From Oscillatoriales cyanobacterium RM2_1_1 (lineage in GTDB: Bacteria > Cyanobacteriota > Cyanobacteriia > Cyanobacteriales > Microcoleaceae): a DNA stretch of 36,406 bases. Each line of letters opens with the position of its first letter. The stretch's first letter is position 1. This document shows positions 8,141 through 16,972 of the stretch, piece after piece. The DNA lies in contig JAAURB010000052.1 in NCBI GenBank assembly GCA_012033335.1, positions 1 through 36,406 of the forward strand. The letters are read 5' to 3'. Under the pieces are notes generated by a model. It was not told the DNA's origin. It searched no databases and worked only from the letters and a program-made list of their open reading frames with translations. The translations under genes and the position numbers were made by a program.

Positions 8141-10264
8141 ATGTATTTACCGGTCTGGCCTGGTAATCCCTATCCACTGGGTGCAATCTGGGATGGCAAG
8201 GGCACGAATTTTGCCCTCTACAGCGAAAATGCCACGAATGTAGAGCTTTGCTTATTTGATAGCGAGGATCAGGAAACTCGAATTTCTTTGACTGAAGTCA
8301 CAACCTTTGTCTGGCATGGCTATATTCCAGGGGTGGCCCCAGGGCAGCGCTATGGTTTTCGGGTGGATGGCCCCTATTCACCCCAAGAGGGTCATCGGTT
8401 TAATCCCAATAAGTTACTGATTGATCCCTATGCTAAGGCCCTAGATGGTGAGATTGGCCACGGAGAAGCAGTCTTTGGCTATGACTGGGAACATCCTGAC
8501 GAAGATCTGTCTTTTTCAGAGCTCGATGGTGCTGCTCTCGTCCCTAAAGCCGTGGTGGTTGATGATGCTTTTGATTGGGGAGAGGATCAGTTACTCCGGA
8601 TTCCTGAGCATGAAACTGTCATTTATGAAATGCACGTCAAGGGCCTGACCCAGCTTCATCCCGACGTTCCTGAAGACCTTCGAGGCACCTATGGGGGCTT
8701 GGGACATCCCGCTACCCTGGCCTATCTTCAGTCTTTGGGGATTACAGCGGTGGAGCTGATGCCCATTCATCATTTTCTCTCCCAACCGGGGCATTTAGTC
8801 AGTCGAGGTCTGAGGAACTATTGGGGTTATGATTCTATTTGCTATCTAGCGCCCTATTCGGGCTACAGTTCCGGTCAGACTCCTGGGGCTCAAGTACAGG
8901 AGTTCAAGGAAATGGTCAAAGCCCTTCATGCCGGGGGGATTGAGGTGATTCTAGATGTAGTTTACAACCATACAGGAGAAGGGAATCATCTGGGGCCAAC
9001 CCTGTCTTTGAAGGGCATTGACAACGCCGTTTACTATCGCTTGGTGGAGGATGATCCCCGCTACTACATGGATTTCACCGGATGTGGTAACTCCCTGAAT
9101 GTTTGCCATCCCCAAGTCCTGAAGCTGATCATGGATAGTTTGCGGTATTGGGTATTGGAAATGCATGTTGATGGTTTCCGGTTTGATTTGGCTTCAGCTT
9201 TAGCCCGGGAATTGTATGAGGTGGATAGCCTGGCAGCTTTTTTTGACATCATCCATCAAGACCCAGTATTATCAACGGTCAAGCTGATTGCAGAACCCTG
9301 GGACGTGGGGGAAGGGGGCTATCAGGTTGGTAAGTTTCCTTTACTCTGGTCAGAGTGGAATGGTAAGTATAGGGACACGATTCGAGACTTCTGGCGGGGA
9401 GAGGATAGTTTGTTAGCGGAGTTTGCCTATCGATTTACCGGCAGCTCCGATCTGTATGAGGCAAATGGGCGGAATCCCCATGCCAGTATTAATTTTATTA
9501 CTGCCCATGATGGCTTCACCTTGAATGATCTGGTGAGCTACAACGAAAAATATAATGAGGCCAATGGGGAAGATAACCGCGATGGGGAAAGTCACAACCG
9601 CTCCTGGAATTGCGGTGCTGAAGGGAAGACAGATGATCCGACTGTTCTGGCTTTACGGAATCGACAGCGGCGGAACTTCTTGGTAACTTTGTTGCTGTCC
9701 CAGGGCGTGCCGATGATTGTCAGCGGCGATGAACTGGGGCGATCGCAGCAAGGGAACAACAATGTTTACTGTCAGGATAACGAATTGTCATGGATTGATT
9801 GGGATTTGCAGGAAAGCAATGGAATATTACTGGATTTCACCCGGCAATTGATTTATTTTCGGCGGCGGCATCCGGTGCTTCGTCGCCGCAAATGGTTTCA
9901 GGGCCAGGCAATTTATGGATCTGGGGTTGAGGATCTGGGTTGGTACAATCCGGATGGGGCAGAAATGACCGAGGAACAGTGGAATGTAGGTTTTGCGAAA
10001 GCAATTGGTGTATTCCTGAATGGAGAAGAAATTCTGGCCCGAGGCTCCCAGGGAGAACGGGTGATCGACGAAAGCTTTATGATTTTTTTCAATGCCCATT
10101 ATGAGTTGATTGAGTTCTCTTTTCCCGACAATCTCCAACAATATCAGTGGAAACTTTTGATTGATACTAAGGAACCCAATTTTGTCAACACCGAGATTTT
10201 CTTTGCTGGAGATCAAGCGGTGCCTGTGTCAGCCCGGTCGATTATTGTGTTGCGGCGATTTTAG
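8141..10264 (+). CDS. glgX: Glycogen debranching enzyme, isoamylase type
   Basis: Hydrolyses alpha-1,6 branch links of glycogen limit dextrins in the cytoplasm, working with phosphorylase in glycogen breakdown. The 707-aa length is normal for GlgX. An N-terminal CBM48-like domain starts at YLPVWPGNPYPLGA, followed by the GH13 barrel. The catalytic residues are visible: nucleophile D349 in GFRFDLA, acid/base E385 in IAEPWDVG, and transition-state stabiliser D457 in TAHDGFTL. The ATG at 8141 is the natural start because conserved sequence begins directly after it. The gene stands alone, divergent from the giant kinase and convergent with the PEP-CTERM gene. In cyanobacteria this pathway supplies carbon in the dark. 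No oddities are seen. Confidence 0.95.
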   Translation: MYLPVWPGNPYPLGAIWDGKGTNFALYSENATNVELCLFDSEDQETRISLTEVTTFVWHGYIPGVAPGQRYGFRVDGPYSPQEGHRFNPNKLLIDPYAKALDGEIGHGEAVFGYDWEHPDEDLSFSELDGAALVPKAVVVDDAFDWGEDQLLRIPEHETVIYEMHVKGLTQLHPDVPEDLRGTYGGLGHPATLAYLQSLGITAVELMPIHHFLSQPGHLVSRGLRNYWGYDSICYLAPYSGYSSGQTPGAQVQEFKEMVKALHAGGIEVILDVVYNHTGEGNHLGPTLSLKGIDNAVYYRLVEDDPRYYMDFTGCGNSLNVCHPQVLKLIMDSLRYWVLEMHVDGFRFDLASALARELYEVDSLAAFFDIIHQDPVLSTVKLIAEPWDVGEGGYQVGKFPLLWSEWNGKYRDTIRDFWRGEDSLLAEFAYRFTGSSDLYEANGRNPHASINFITAHDGFTLNDLVSYNEKYNEANGEDNRDGESHNRSWNCGAEGKTDDPTVLALRNRQRRNFLVTLLLSQGVPMIVSGDELGRSQQGNNNVYCQDNELSWIDWDLQESNGILLDFTRQLIYFRRRHPVLRRRKWFQGQAIYGSGVEDLGWYNPDGAEMTEEQWNVGFAKAIGVFLNGEEILARGSQGERVIDESFMIFFNAHYELIEFSFPDNLQQYQWKLLIDTKEPNFVNTEIFFAGDQAVPVSARSIIVLRRF

Positions 10265-10337
10265 TCAGCCGTCTTTGATCGCAAGGGAATTAAGCTAGAG
10301 CTCAACTGATTATTCTTATATTGTCTCGATATTGGGG

Positions 10338-10976
10338 CTAGTGCTTGCGCTTCCACAAGGCTCCAAACCCAAGCAAAAGGGCGGCGATGGAGCCAGAAAG
10401 ACTGAGGGGTTCTGGTACAGGTTTGACTTCTGCCCTGACAACGGCTTGAGGATCAATGAAACTATCAAAACTACCAGTAGCAGCATAGCTGGCAAATTGA
10501 CCCTCGACAAATTGCTGTGGAGCGATCGCGGGTGCCGCATTCGGATCTCCACCAAAAGTCCAATCAAACCTCAAATTGATCGCACCCATCTCAAAAAAAG
10601 CGTTACCATTGGCATCGGTATCTTGAGTCGTATAAACCCTATACTGATCTGCCCCTGCAACTGAAGCATCCATGTCACTCAGGGAAATACGCCCAATTGA
10701 GTTATTCTGATCAAGAATGTCCATGAGATTGAACTGAGCATCAAAAATCCTAACTTCAAATTGATCAAACTCAAAAATCCCAACATTAGAAATATTGGGA
10801 TTACTATCGGGGACTTCGGGATCATAGGAAAATATCCCTTTGAAGTGACCACCCGGGAGAAAGTTATCATCAGTAAAGCTACCTTCTAAGTTGAAGACCA
10901 GTTGAACGGCCTGAACAGGATGAGCGATTAAGCCTATGAGTAACGCCAGAGTTGTTGCTTGATAAATCCTGACCAT
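10338..10976 (-). CDS. PEP-CTERM sorting-domain protein
   Basis: A 212-aa exported protein. The N terminus (MVRIYQATTLALLIGLIAH) is a signal peptide with likely cleavage after HPVQA. The C terminus has the PEP-CTERM signature: VPEP, a hydrophobic helix and the basic tail WKRKH. Such proteins are sorted by exosortase and are linked to extracellular polysaccharide. The middle is acidic and beta-rich (VFNLEGSFTDDNFLPGG) with no known catalytic motif; similar cyanobacterial proteins are annotated only by their sorting signal. I chose the ATG at 10976 because AGGG lies a few bases upstream; an ATG six codons earlier is possible. No exosortase gene is in the window. Confidence 0.82.
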   Translation of the reverse strand: MVRIYQATTLALLIGLIAHPVQAVQLVFNLEGSFTDDNFLPGGHFKGIFSYDPEVPDSNPNISNVGIFEFDQFEVRIFDAQFNLMDILDQNNSIGRISLSDMDASVAGADQYRVYTTQDTDANGNAFFEMGAINLRFDWTFGGDPNAAPAIAPQQFVEGQFASYAATGSFDSFIDPQAVVRAEVKPVPEPLSLSGSIAALLLGFGALWKRKH

Positions 10977-12414
10977 AATGAACCCTATTTTCATTTTGTT
11001 TAATTGACAGTAGAAAACGTTGGAGGTTTCTTAAGGTAGTCTAGCTTAGTTTCTTTTGAATAGTTCAAATTGTGTGATCTTCAGCTTGATCTCTAATTCA
11101 AGGACTTCTCAGAGAACAATTTCTAGAATTGTGAGACTCAAAAAGTACATCCTCAAATCCTGGTACAAACCTCTCTATTGGATCTGTAATATATCTGGAT
11201 TTGATGATTATCCACATTGCTCACTTTGGAATTTTAGTCTCGACAAATCATTAGACCTTCGGCTCAGATAATTTTTAACTGCAACTTTTTCTGGGGTTAT
11301 CGCAGGTCAAGAGCGGTTCTCAAAACTCTGGCACAAACGCAAATAATGTATTGGGGAGGTTTATGGCTGACCTATCTTTCATCGTCTAGTCGTCTTTCCA
11401 AACATCGTTCCAAGTTGCCTGAATTTGCTAGGTGAAGACTGAGGCAATATTCGGATCAGGAAATAGAAAAATAATATCTCAGAACAAATTCTAGCCATCA
11501 AAAAAGTTAGCTGTAAGAACAACTAACCTTTCATCATTGAATCATCATGTTTATTTGAATTAAACAATAATGGCATTCATGGCTTTCTCGACTGAGCTGA
11601 TCACCTCCAGATAATTTCTAAAAAATCGATAAAATGTCAGGCTGGAATCAAACAGTGTGGGTAAAGTTGGCGCTATTGTAAACGTAGTCAGAAAGGTATA
11701 AACCACTGACCCGAACAATAGAAAACCCATCACTCCAAACAATGGAATCAGGACGATATCGCTGGACTTCAGGTAGAGGAATGGAAACCAGTTTGCTCCA
11801 CCCTGAATCGCAGCCAGCGACAGGGGTATTCTAGGTGTCATGGTAAATTGAGCAGATTTGAGGAAGGGTAAAAAGAATGGCCTTACCAACCCTGAAAACT
11901 AAGCCGACAATTTATTCAATTGATGGCTCAAAAGTTGATACTTCAGCCTTTTCCTAATGCTTACAGAGTCAAAATTCAGATCAGTCAGCAAAGCCTTTAA
12001 CATGCCTAAGATAATCAGATCCCTTAGACAACGCTCTGCAATCTCTGCTCTAAAACCCCGATGCTCTGTCATTGCACACTTTCACTTTACTTTTGCTGGA
12101 ACAGCAATTCAGGAAAGTTTTGCAATTTTGCTAGATCTGGCAGGCTTTCATTCCTGTTCTCATATTTCTATGATAATATTTAGAAATGTGAATCGTCGAT
12201 AGTTTTACGAGAATTTCTCCAGAAAAATTTCCGAAAAAACCTGGAAAGTTTTGGGCCTTTAAGTTCTAAATAGTCCCAGAAATTCTTCCGGTTCAGCCAG
12301 CCCTCTAACCTTCAGAAAAAACCGGATTGGAACCCTAAATTTTTCCCGAATACGCTGAGATGAGCTAGGATCTTAAGTGCGATCGCCCAATTCAATTGAG
12401 ATTAAAAGTTTGGA
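10977..12414. other. Gene-poor stretch
   Basis: About 1.4 kb between the PEP-CTERM gene and the metal-sensor gene. Only one weak membrane-protein candidate (11560-11841, minus) stands out. Frames at 11056-11271 and 11957-12202 on the plus strand lack recognisable domains and good ribosome binding sites. No tRNA, rRNA or CRISPR pattern is seen. It may be a decayed region. Confidence 0.45.
11560..11841 (-). CDS. Possible small membrane protein, unknown
   Basis: From the ATG at 11841 this would be a 93-aa protein with one strong hydrophobic stretch (IVLIPLFGVMGFLLFGSVVY and following), probably one or two membrane spans, and a C terminus RFFRNYLEVISSVEKAMNAI. I do not recognise a family. There is no clear Shine-Dalgarno sequence and it sits in a gene-poor region, so it may be chance or the remnant of a larger gene. 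A TTG start at 11889 would add 16 residues. Confidence 0.28.
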   Translation of the reverse strand: MTPRIPLSLAAIQGGANWFPFLYLKSSDIVLIPLFGVMGFLLFGSVVYTFLTTFTIAPTLPTLFDSSLTFYRFFRNYLEVISSVEKAMNAIIV

Positions 12415-12768
12415 ATGATTGGATCAGAAGCCTCAATCAATGAATCGACTACTCCGCTCCCCCATACCCACGAGGATCATCTGACAGAGCATCCCCATGT
12501 TCACAGTGAAGAGTCCCTGCGAAAAATTGTGAATCGTCTGTCTCGAATTGAAGGGCATATTCGCGGGGTCAAGACCATGGTGCAGGAAAGCCGGGCCTGT
12601 CCTGATGTCTTGGTGCAACTAGCCGCTATTCGAGGCGCTCTGGATCGAGTGTCGCGGATGATTTTAGATGAGCATTTGAGTGAATGTGTGGCTCGGGCCG
12701 CCCAAGCTGGTAAGATTGAAGAAGAAATCGAAGCTCTAAAAGCTGCCTTGGATAGGTTTTTGCCCTGA
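12415..12768 (+). CDS. CsoR/RcnR-family metal-sensing repressor, InrS-like
   Basis: A 117-aa all-helical DNA-binding repressor of the DUF156 family, which releases DNA when it binds metal. The core runs from SEESLRKIVNRLSRIEGHIRG to the end. Candidate ligands are C62 (RACPDV), H87 and C91 (DEHLSEC), the CsoR-type Cys-His-Cys set. The N-terminal tail is rich in histidine (PHTHEDH, EHPHVH), as in the cyanobacterial nickel sensor InrS, where an N-terminal His takes part in binding. Nickel is therefore more likely than copper, but copper or zinc cannot be excluded. No exporter is adjacent; the nearest metal transporter is the CDF protein 7 kb away. The ATG at 12415 has no strong Shine-Dalgarno sequence. 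Confidence 0.85.
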   Translation: MIGSEASINESTTPLPHTHEDHLTEHPHVHSEESLRKIVNRLSRIEGHIRGVKTMVQESRACPDVLVQLAAIRGALDRVSRMILDEHLSECVARAAQAGKIEEEIEALKAALDRFLP

Positions 12769-12960
12769 GAGGGCACTTTAAACGGATATCAAGCCGCACA
12801 AATCAACCAGACTGATGACAATATGCTGGTTTCAAGCTGCACTCCCTATCCTACTGGATTAGCAAATTTGACATTTCAAATATTCTCTAAGTGATTTTGC
12901 AAATAATTCTGATGGAGTGCTGGGCCTAGCTAATGAAGTCCTGCTTGAGGTTGTTCCTGA

Positions 12961-13000
12961 AAACTTTTGTTTTGAACTTTTGTTTTGAACTTTTGGTTTT
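12961..13000. repeat. 13-bp tandem repeat upstream of the TpsB gene
   Basis: A unit close to TTTTGTTTTGAAC is repeated almost three times. It lies in the 282-bp gap before the TpsB gene and may overlap its promoter or leader. Slippage could vary the copy number and thus the spacing. Confidence 0.6.
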
Positions 13001-13026
13001 ACACTGTACGATTCTAAGATCCTCTG

Positions 13027-13049
13027 TAGGGAGGTATGAAACCTCTTTA
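13027..13049 (+). promoter_or_regulatory. Hairpin covering the TpsB Shine-Dalgarno sequence
   Basis: TAGGGAGGT (13027-13035) pairs with 13041-13049 around the loop ATGAA, giving nine pairs of which two are G-U. The stem hides the only good Shine-Dalgarno sequence and ends one base before the ATG at 13051. CCTC at 13021-13024 could pair with GAGG instead, so two exclusive folds are possible. The spacing of 15 nt to the ATG is long; the in-frame ATG at 13060 is even further away. Confidence 0.4.
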
Positions 13050-13050
13050 A

Positions 13051-14763
13051 ATGGCAGCTATGCCTCAGTTAACTTTCCAATCAATTGCAATCTTGGTGTG
13101 TTGCTCATGCCTTTTGCCTCAATCTGTTCGGGCCCAGTCTATTCCCCGACCTATCCCAATCGAACCCCAACCCTTGCCTGAGACAGGGCCTCTACCGCCC
13201 CCCGAGGAATTGCTCCAACCCCTGGAGCCGCCCCAATCTCCAGAACAGCCTGAGTTAGAAGTTCCTGGAACGATTACTGTTCAGCAGTTTGAGGTGCGTG
13301 GCAGCACTATTTTTGGCCCTGAGGCTCTGGCCGAAGTCCTGGCTCCTTTTACTGATCGTTTGATTACCTTTACAGAACTGCTAGAAGCTCAACAGGCGGT
13401 TACCCAGCTTTATCTGGACAATGGCTACATTACCTCCGGGGCGTTTATTCCGCCTCAAACCCTGGATCAAGGCATCGTAGTGATTGAGGTGATCGAGGGA
13501 ACCCTGGAGGAAATCGAAATTACAGGGTTGGATCGGTTGCGAGCGGACTATGTTCGAAGTCGGATTGAACGAGGTACCCGGACTCCCCTGAATCAAAACC
13601 AGTTACTCAGCACCTTACAACTCCTTCAGCTCAATCCCCTGATCGAACGACTCTCCGCCGAACTCTCCGCCGGATCCCGTCCGGGTTTGAGTCGCTTGGA
13701 GATTGAGTTGGAAGAAGCAGATGCCCTTGCCCTAGGGCTCACCTTCGACAATCAACGTTCCCCCAGTGTTGGCAGCTTTCGGCGCTTGATAGAAGTCACC
13801 CACAGTAACCTGACGGGACGGGGCGATCGCCTCAACGTCACCTATTACAACACCGACGGTAGCAATACCCTCGATGACCTGAGTTATAGCTTGCCAATTA
13901 ATTCTCGAGACGGCACCATTACCCTGAGTCATCGTCGGACTCGCAGCAACGTAATTGAAGAACCATTCAATCAGCTCGATATTGAATCCAATTCCCAGAC
14001 CTATGAAATCAGTTATCGTCAGCCGTTCATTCTGACCCCGACCACAGAGTTGGCCCTGGGAATCACCGGATCAATCCAGGATACCAGCACCGCTTTAGAA
14101 GGTGACCCCTTCCCCTTGTCTCTCGGGGCTGACCCGGAGGGCAACACTCGAATCACTGCCTTGAGGGTATTCCAGGAGTACACCACCCGCAATACTGAGG
14201 AGGTTTTTGCAGCTCGATCTCAATTTTCCCTGGGTGTGGGGGCCTTGGATGCAACGGTGAATCAGGATCTTCCTGATAGTCAGTTTTTTGCCTGGCGAGG
14301 ACAGGCTCAGTATTTGCGGCTATTGGGGCCAGATACTTTTTTGATTCTGCGTTCAGATTTGCAACTAGCGGATAGTGCTTTGTTAGCCCAGGAACAGTTC
14401 AGTCTGGGGGGAGTTTACAGTGTTCGGGGATATCGTCAAGATGCCCTATTGGCTGATAATGGTTTGCTTCTCTCCGCCGAAGTTGAGGTGCCGATTTTGC
14501 GAATTCCGGAGTGGAACAACACGGTGCTGAAATTGACTCCTTTTGTCGATTGGGGCAAGATCTGGAACAACGGCAATCTCTCAGAGGTGATCCTGGAGAA
14601 AAATACCCTGGCTTCGGTTGGACTGGGGTTAAAATTACTGGTAAGTGATAACTTCACCGCTCAATTGACCTGGGGCATTCCATTGATTGATCTGCTCAAT
14701 ACCGGAAACACCCTGCAAGAGGATGGCATCTATTTTTCAGTCAGATATCGGGTTGCTTTTTAG
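13051..14763 (+). CDS. Two-partner secretion outer-membrane transporter (TpsB; ShlB/FhaC/HecB)
   Basis: A 570-aa Omp85-superfamily barrel that exports, and in some cases activates, a large TpsA partner through the outer membrane. A signal peptide (ILVCCSCLLPQSVRAQ) is followed by a proline-rich stretch at about 30-70, POTRA domain(s) (TVQQFEVRGSTIF to IVVIEVIEGTLEEIEITG), and a 16-strand barrel to the C-terminal aromatic end. The loop-6 signature VRGYR is at 458-462. The length is normal. No haemagglutinin-like TpsA with a TPS domain lies in the window, so the partner is encoded elsewhere or lost. The TPR-CHAT gene follows after 184 bp on the same strand. Such neighbours recur in cyanobacteria and suggest a link to surface-protein processing. 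A leader hairpin covers its ribosome binding site. Confidence 0.92.
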   Translation: MAAMPQLTFQSIAILVCCSCLLPQSVRAQSIPRPIPIEPQPLPETGPLPPPEELLQPLEPPQSPEQPELEVPGTITVQQFEVRGSTIFGPEALAEVLAPFTDRLITFTELLEAQQAVTQLYLDNGYITSGAFIPPQTLDQGIVVIEVIEGTLEEIEITGLDRLRADYVRSRIERGTRTPLNQNQLLSTLQLLQLNPLIERLSAELSAGSRPGLSRLEIELEEADALALGLTFDNQRSPSVGSFRRLIEVTHSNLTGRGDRLNVTYYNTDGSNTLDDLSYSLPINSRDGTITLSHRRTRSNVIEEPFNQLDIESNSQTYEISYRQPFILTPTTELALGITGSIQDTSTALEGDPFPLSLGADPEGNTRITALRVFQEYTTRNTEEVFAARSQFSLGVGALDATVNQDLPDSQFFAWRGQAQYLRLLGPDTFLILRSDLQLADSALLAQEQFSLGGVYSVRGYRQDALLADNGLLLSAEVEVPILRIPEWNNTVLKLTPFVDWGKIWNNGNLSEVILEKNTLASVGLGLKLLVSDNFTAQLTWGIPLIDLLNTGNTLQEDGIYFSVRYRVAF

Positions 14764-14947
14764 GACATTGGCTTTGATCACAATCTTGAATCCATCCTGC
14801 CAAAAACCGATAGGAATTTGACAACTTCGCCCCATTTCACCAATCATTGAGAATTGCTCAAAAACATTTTCTTTAACTCCCAAATCCTTATCTGACAGGA
14901 TTGAAAGTCGCTGTAATAAAATCAACTAGATTAAGGTGTGAGCTGAA

Positions 14948-16972
14948 ATGAAGTTTAGAACTCCAATCCAAGTTAACTGGAAAACAGCTCTAAAACGGGC
15001 TGGAATTTCATGCTTATTTGTGCTGATTATAGCCGGGATTGCCAGTCCCAATTCAGCCCTGGAATCTAACCTTAACTGCCCCACTGAGTCGTTGACTTCA
15101 AGTTTTTCCCTTTGTCAAGCCCCTCCAATAGCCCAGAATAGTACTCAAAACAGCCAGGAAATCCAAGCCCAACAGCTTTATCAGCAGGGAAAGTTTCAGG
15201 AGAGTAGACTACTTTTAGATCAGGCCATTACAACCTATAAAGCCCAGGGCGATCGCCCGGGAACAGCCCGGGCTTTGAGAAATTTAGGTCTAGTTTATCT
15301 GAAAACCCAAAATTGGTCAGATGCTCAGGAGGCAATTTCCCAGGCATTAGTGCTACTGGCAGAATTACCAAACTCCAAAACCATTCAACATTTACAAGGG
15401 TCTACTTTAGAGGCTCAGGGTCAACTATACTTGCTCACCAATCGCCCGGAACAAGCCCTGGAAACCTGGAAAACCACCGCAACCACTTACCAGGAAATTC
15501 AAGACTGGACAGGCTGGGTTCGCAGCCAGATCAATCAATCCCAGGCTCTACAAACTTTGGGATTGTATACCCAAGCCCTGAAAAAATTGGTTGCCGCCCA
15601 AACCCAATTGGCTCAAGAACCTGATTCAATCCTCAAAGCTAAAGCCCTACAAAGCTTGGGGGATGTATTGCGAGGGGTGGGACGTTTAGATGGGGCTCAA
15701 GCGGCGTTGGAGCAAAGTTTAATCCTGGCCAATCAGCTTCAAGATCCTGAACAGAGTGCCGTGACATTGATCAGTTTAGGGAATACTTTCAGACAAAAAA
15801 ACCAGATTGATCAATCCCTGGAATCCTATCGAGAAGCTGTCCAGGCTACTGATTCCCCAGAGCTAAAACTTCAGGCTCAACTGAATCAATTGAGTTTATT
15901 CATTCAGAATCAGCAAGTTCAGCCAGCCCTGGATCTGTTGCCTGCAATTGAGGCATTGCTTGATCAATTGTCTCCTTCTACCAGCAAAGTTCAAAGTCAA
16001 ATCAACCTGGCCCAAAGTCTAATTGATGCCCGGAATCTGGAAACGTCTCCAGAGATCCGGCAAAATCCCAAGATCTCAAAACTTCAAATTGCCAACTATT
16101 TGACCGCCGCCATTCAACTGGCCGAAACCCTGAACGATTCTCGCTCCCAAGCTTATGCCCTGGGACTTCTCGGGAATCTATATGAATCCAACCAGCAATT
16201 CAATGAAGCCCAGCAATTAACCGAAAAAGCGTTAATTCTAGCCCAGGGAATTAATGCGACTGATATTGCCTACCGCTGGCAATGGCAACTCGGGCGGATT
16301 GCAACCGCTAAACAGGATCGCAAAACGGCCATTTCTGCCTACACCCAGGCCGTGAATAATTTGAAGTCCTTGCGCAGTGATATTGTTGCCATTAGTTCTA
16401 CTGTGCAGTTTGGGTTTCGAGAACAGGTTGAACCGGTTTATCGCGAGTTGGTTGGACTTTTATTAGCTGGGGAACCCACCCAGGACGATTTGAAAAAGGC
16501 CAGGGATGTTCTGGAATCTTTACAGGTTGCTGAATTAGATAACTTTTTCCGCGATGCCTGTCTGGATACCAGGCCCGTTAATATTGAAGAAATTGATCCA
16601 CTGGCGGCAATTTTTTATACTATTTTATTGCCTGATTACCTGGCTGTCATTGTTACTCTTCCAGATCAATCCCTCAACTATCACCGGATTGATTTATCTC
16701 GGGCAGAAATTGAAATGGGTCTGCAAAAACTAACTGAGGCCATTACAATTCCCAGAGAGCGAGTCTTTATTGAAAATTTTCTAGAACCGTCTCAACAGGT
16801 TTATCAATGGCTGGTGGGTTCGTTTGCAGAGATATTAACAGCCAATACTATTCAAACTCTAGTATTTGTCTTAGATAGCCAGATGCGGAATATTCCGGTG
16901 GCGAGTTTGTATGATGGGGAAAATTATTTGATGGAAAAATACAATGTGGCGATCGCCCCAGCTTACAACTAA
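14948..16972 (+). CDS. Exported TPR-CHAT protein, N-terminal part (frameshifted)
   Basis: 674 aa. The signal peptide (CLFVLIIAGIASPNSA) predicts export to the periplasm or beyond. From about residue 70 there are repeated TPR motifs (QLYQQGKFQESRLLLDQAI, ARALRNLGLVYLKTQNWSDA, and later copies to about 490), which bind partner proteins. After that comes the first part of the CHAT fold, ending FVLDSQMRNIPVASLYDG and EKYNVAIAP, where the frame hits TAA. The rest of the CHAT domain, including both catalytic residues, continues in another frame from about 16966. As read, this product would lack the protease active site. The N-terminal part alone shows no other damage, so a recent mutation or a sequence error is likely. 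Confidence 0.85.
   Translation: MKFRTPIQVNWKTALKRAGISCLFVLIIAGIASPNSALESNLNCPTESLTSSFSLCQAPPIAQNSTQNSQEIQAQQLYQQGKFQESRLLLDQAITTYKAQGDRPGTARALRNLGLVYLKTQNWSDAQEAISQALVLLAELPNSKTIQHLQGSTLEAQGQLYLLTNRPEQALETWKTTATTYQEIQDWTGWVRSQINQSQALQTLGLYTQALKKLVAAQTQLAQEPDSILKAKALQSLGDVLRGVGRLDGAQAALEQSLILANQLQDPEQSAVTLISLGNTFRQKNQIDQSLESYREAVQATDSPELKLQAQLNQLSLFIQNQQVQPALDLLPAIEALLDQLSPSTSKVQSQINLAQSLIDARNLETSPEIRQNPKISKLQIANYLTAAIQLAETLNDSRSQAYALGLLGNLYESNQQFNEAQQLTEKALILAQGINATDIAYRWQWQLGRIATAKQDRKTAISAYTQAVNNLKSLRSDIVAISSTVQFGFREQVEPVYRELVGLLLAGEPTQDDLKKARDVLESLQVAELDNFFRDACLDTRPVNIEEIDPLAAIFYTILLPDYLAVIVTLPDQSLNYHRIDLSRAEIEMGLQKLTEAITIPRERVFIENFLEPSQQVYQWLVGSFAEILTANTIQTLVFVLDSQMRNIPVASLYDGENYLMEKYNVAIAPAYN

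Noticed and set aside
11056-11271. 71-codon frame starting with TTG
   Set aside because: It has a weak start and no recognisable feature, and lies in a region without coding character.
11957-12202. 81-codon plus-strand frame in the gene-poor region
   Set aside because: Composition is random-looking, no Shine-Dalgarno sequence or known motif is present.
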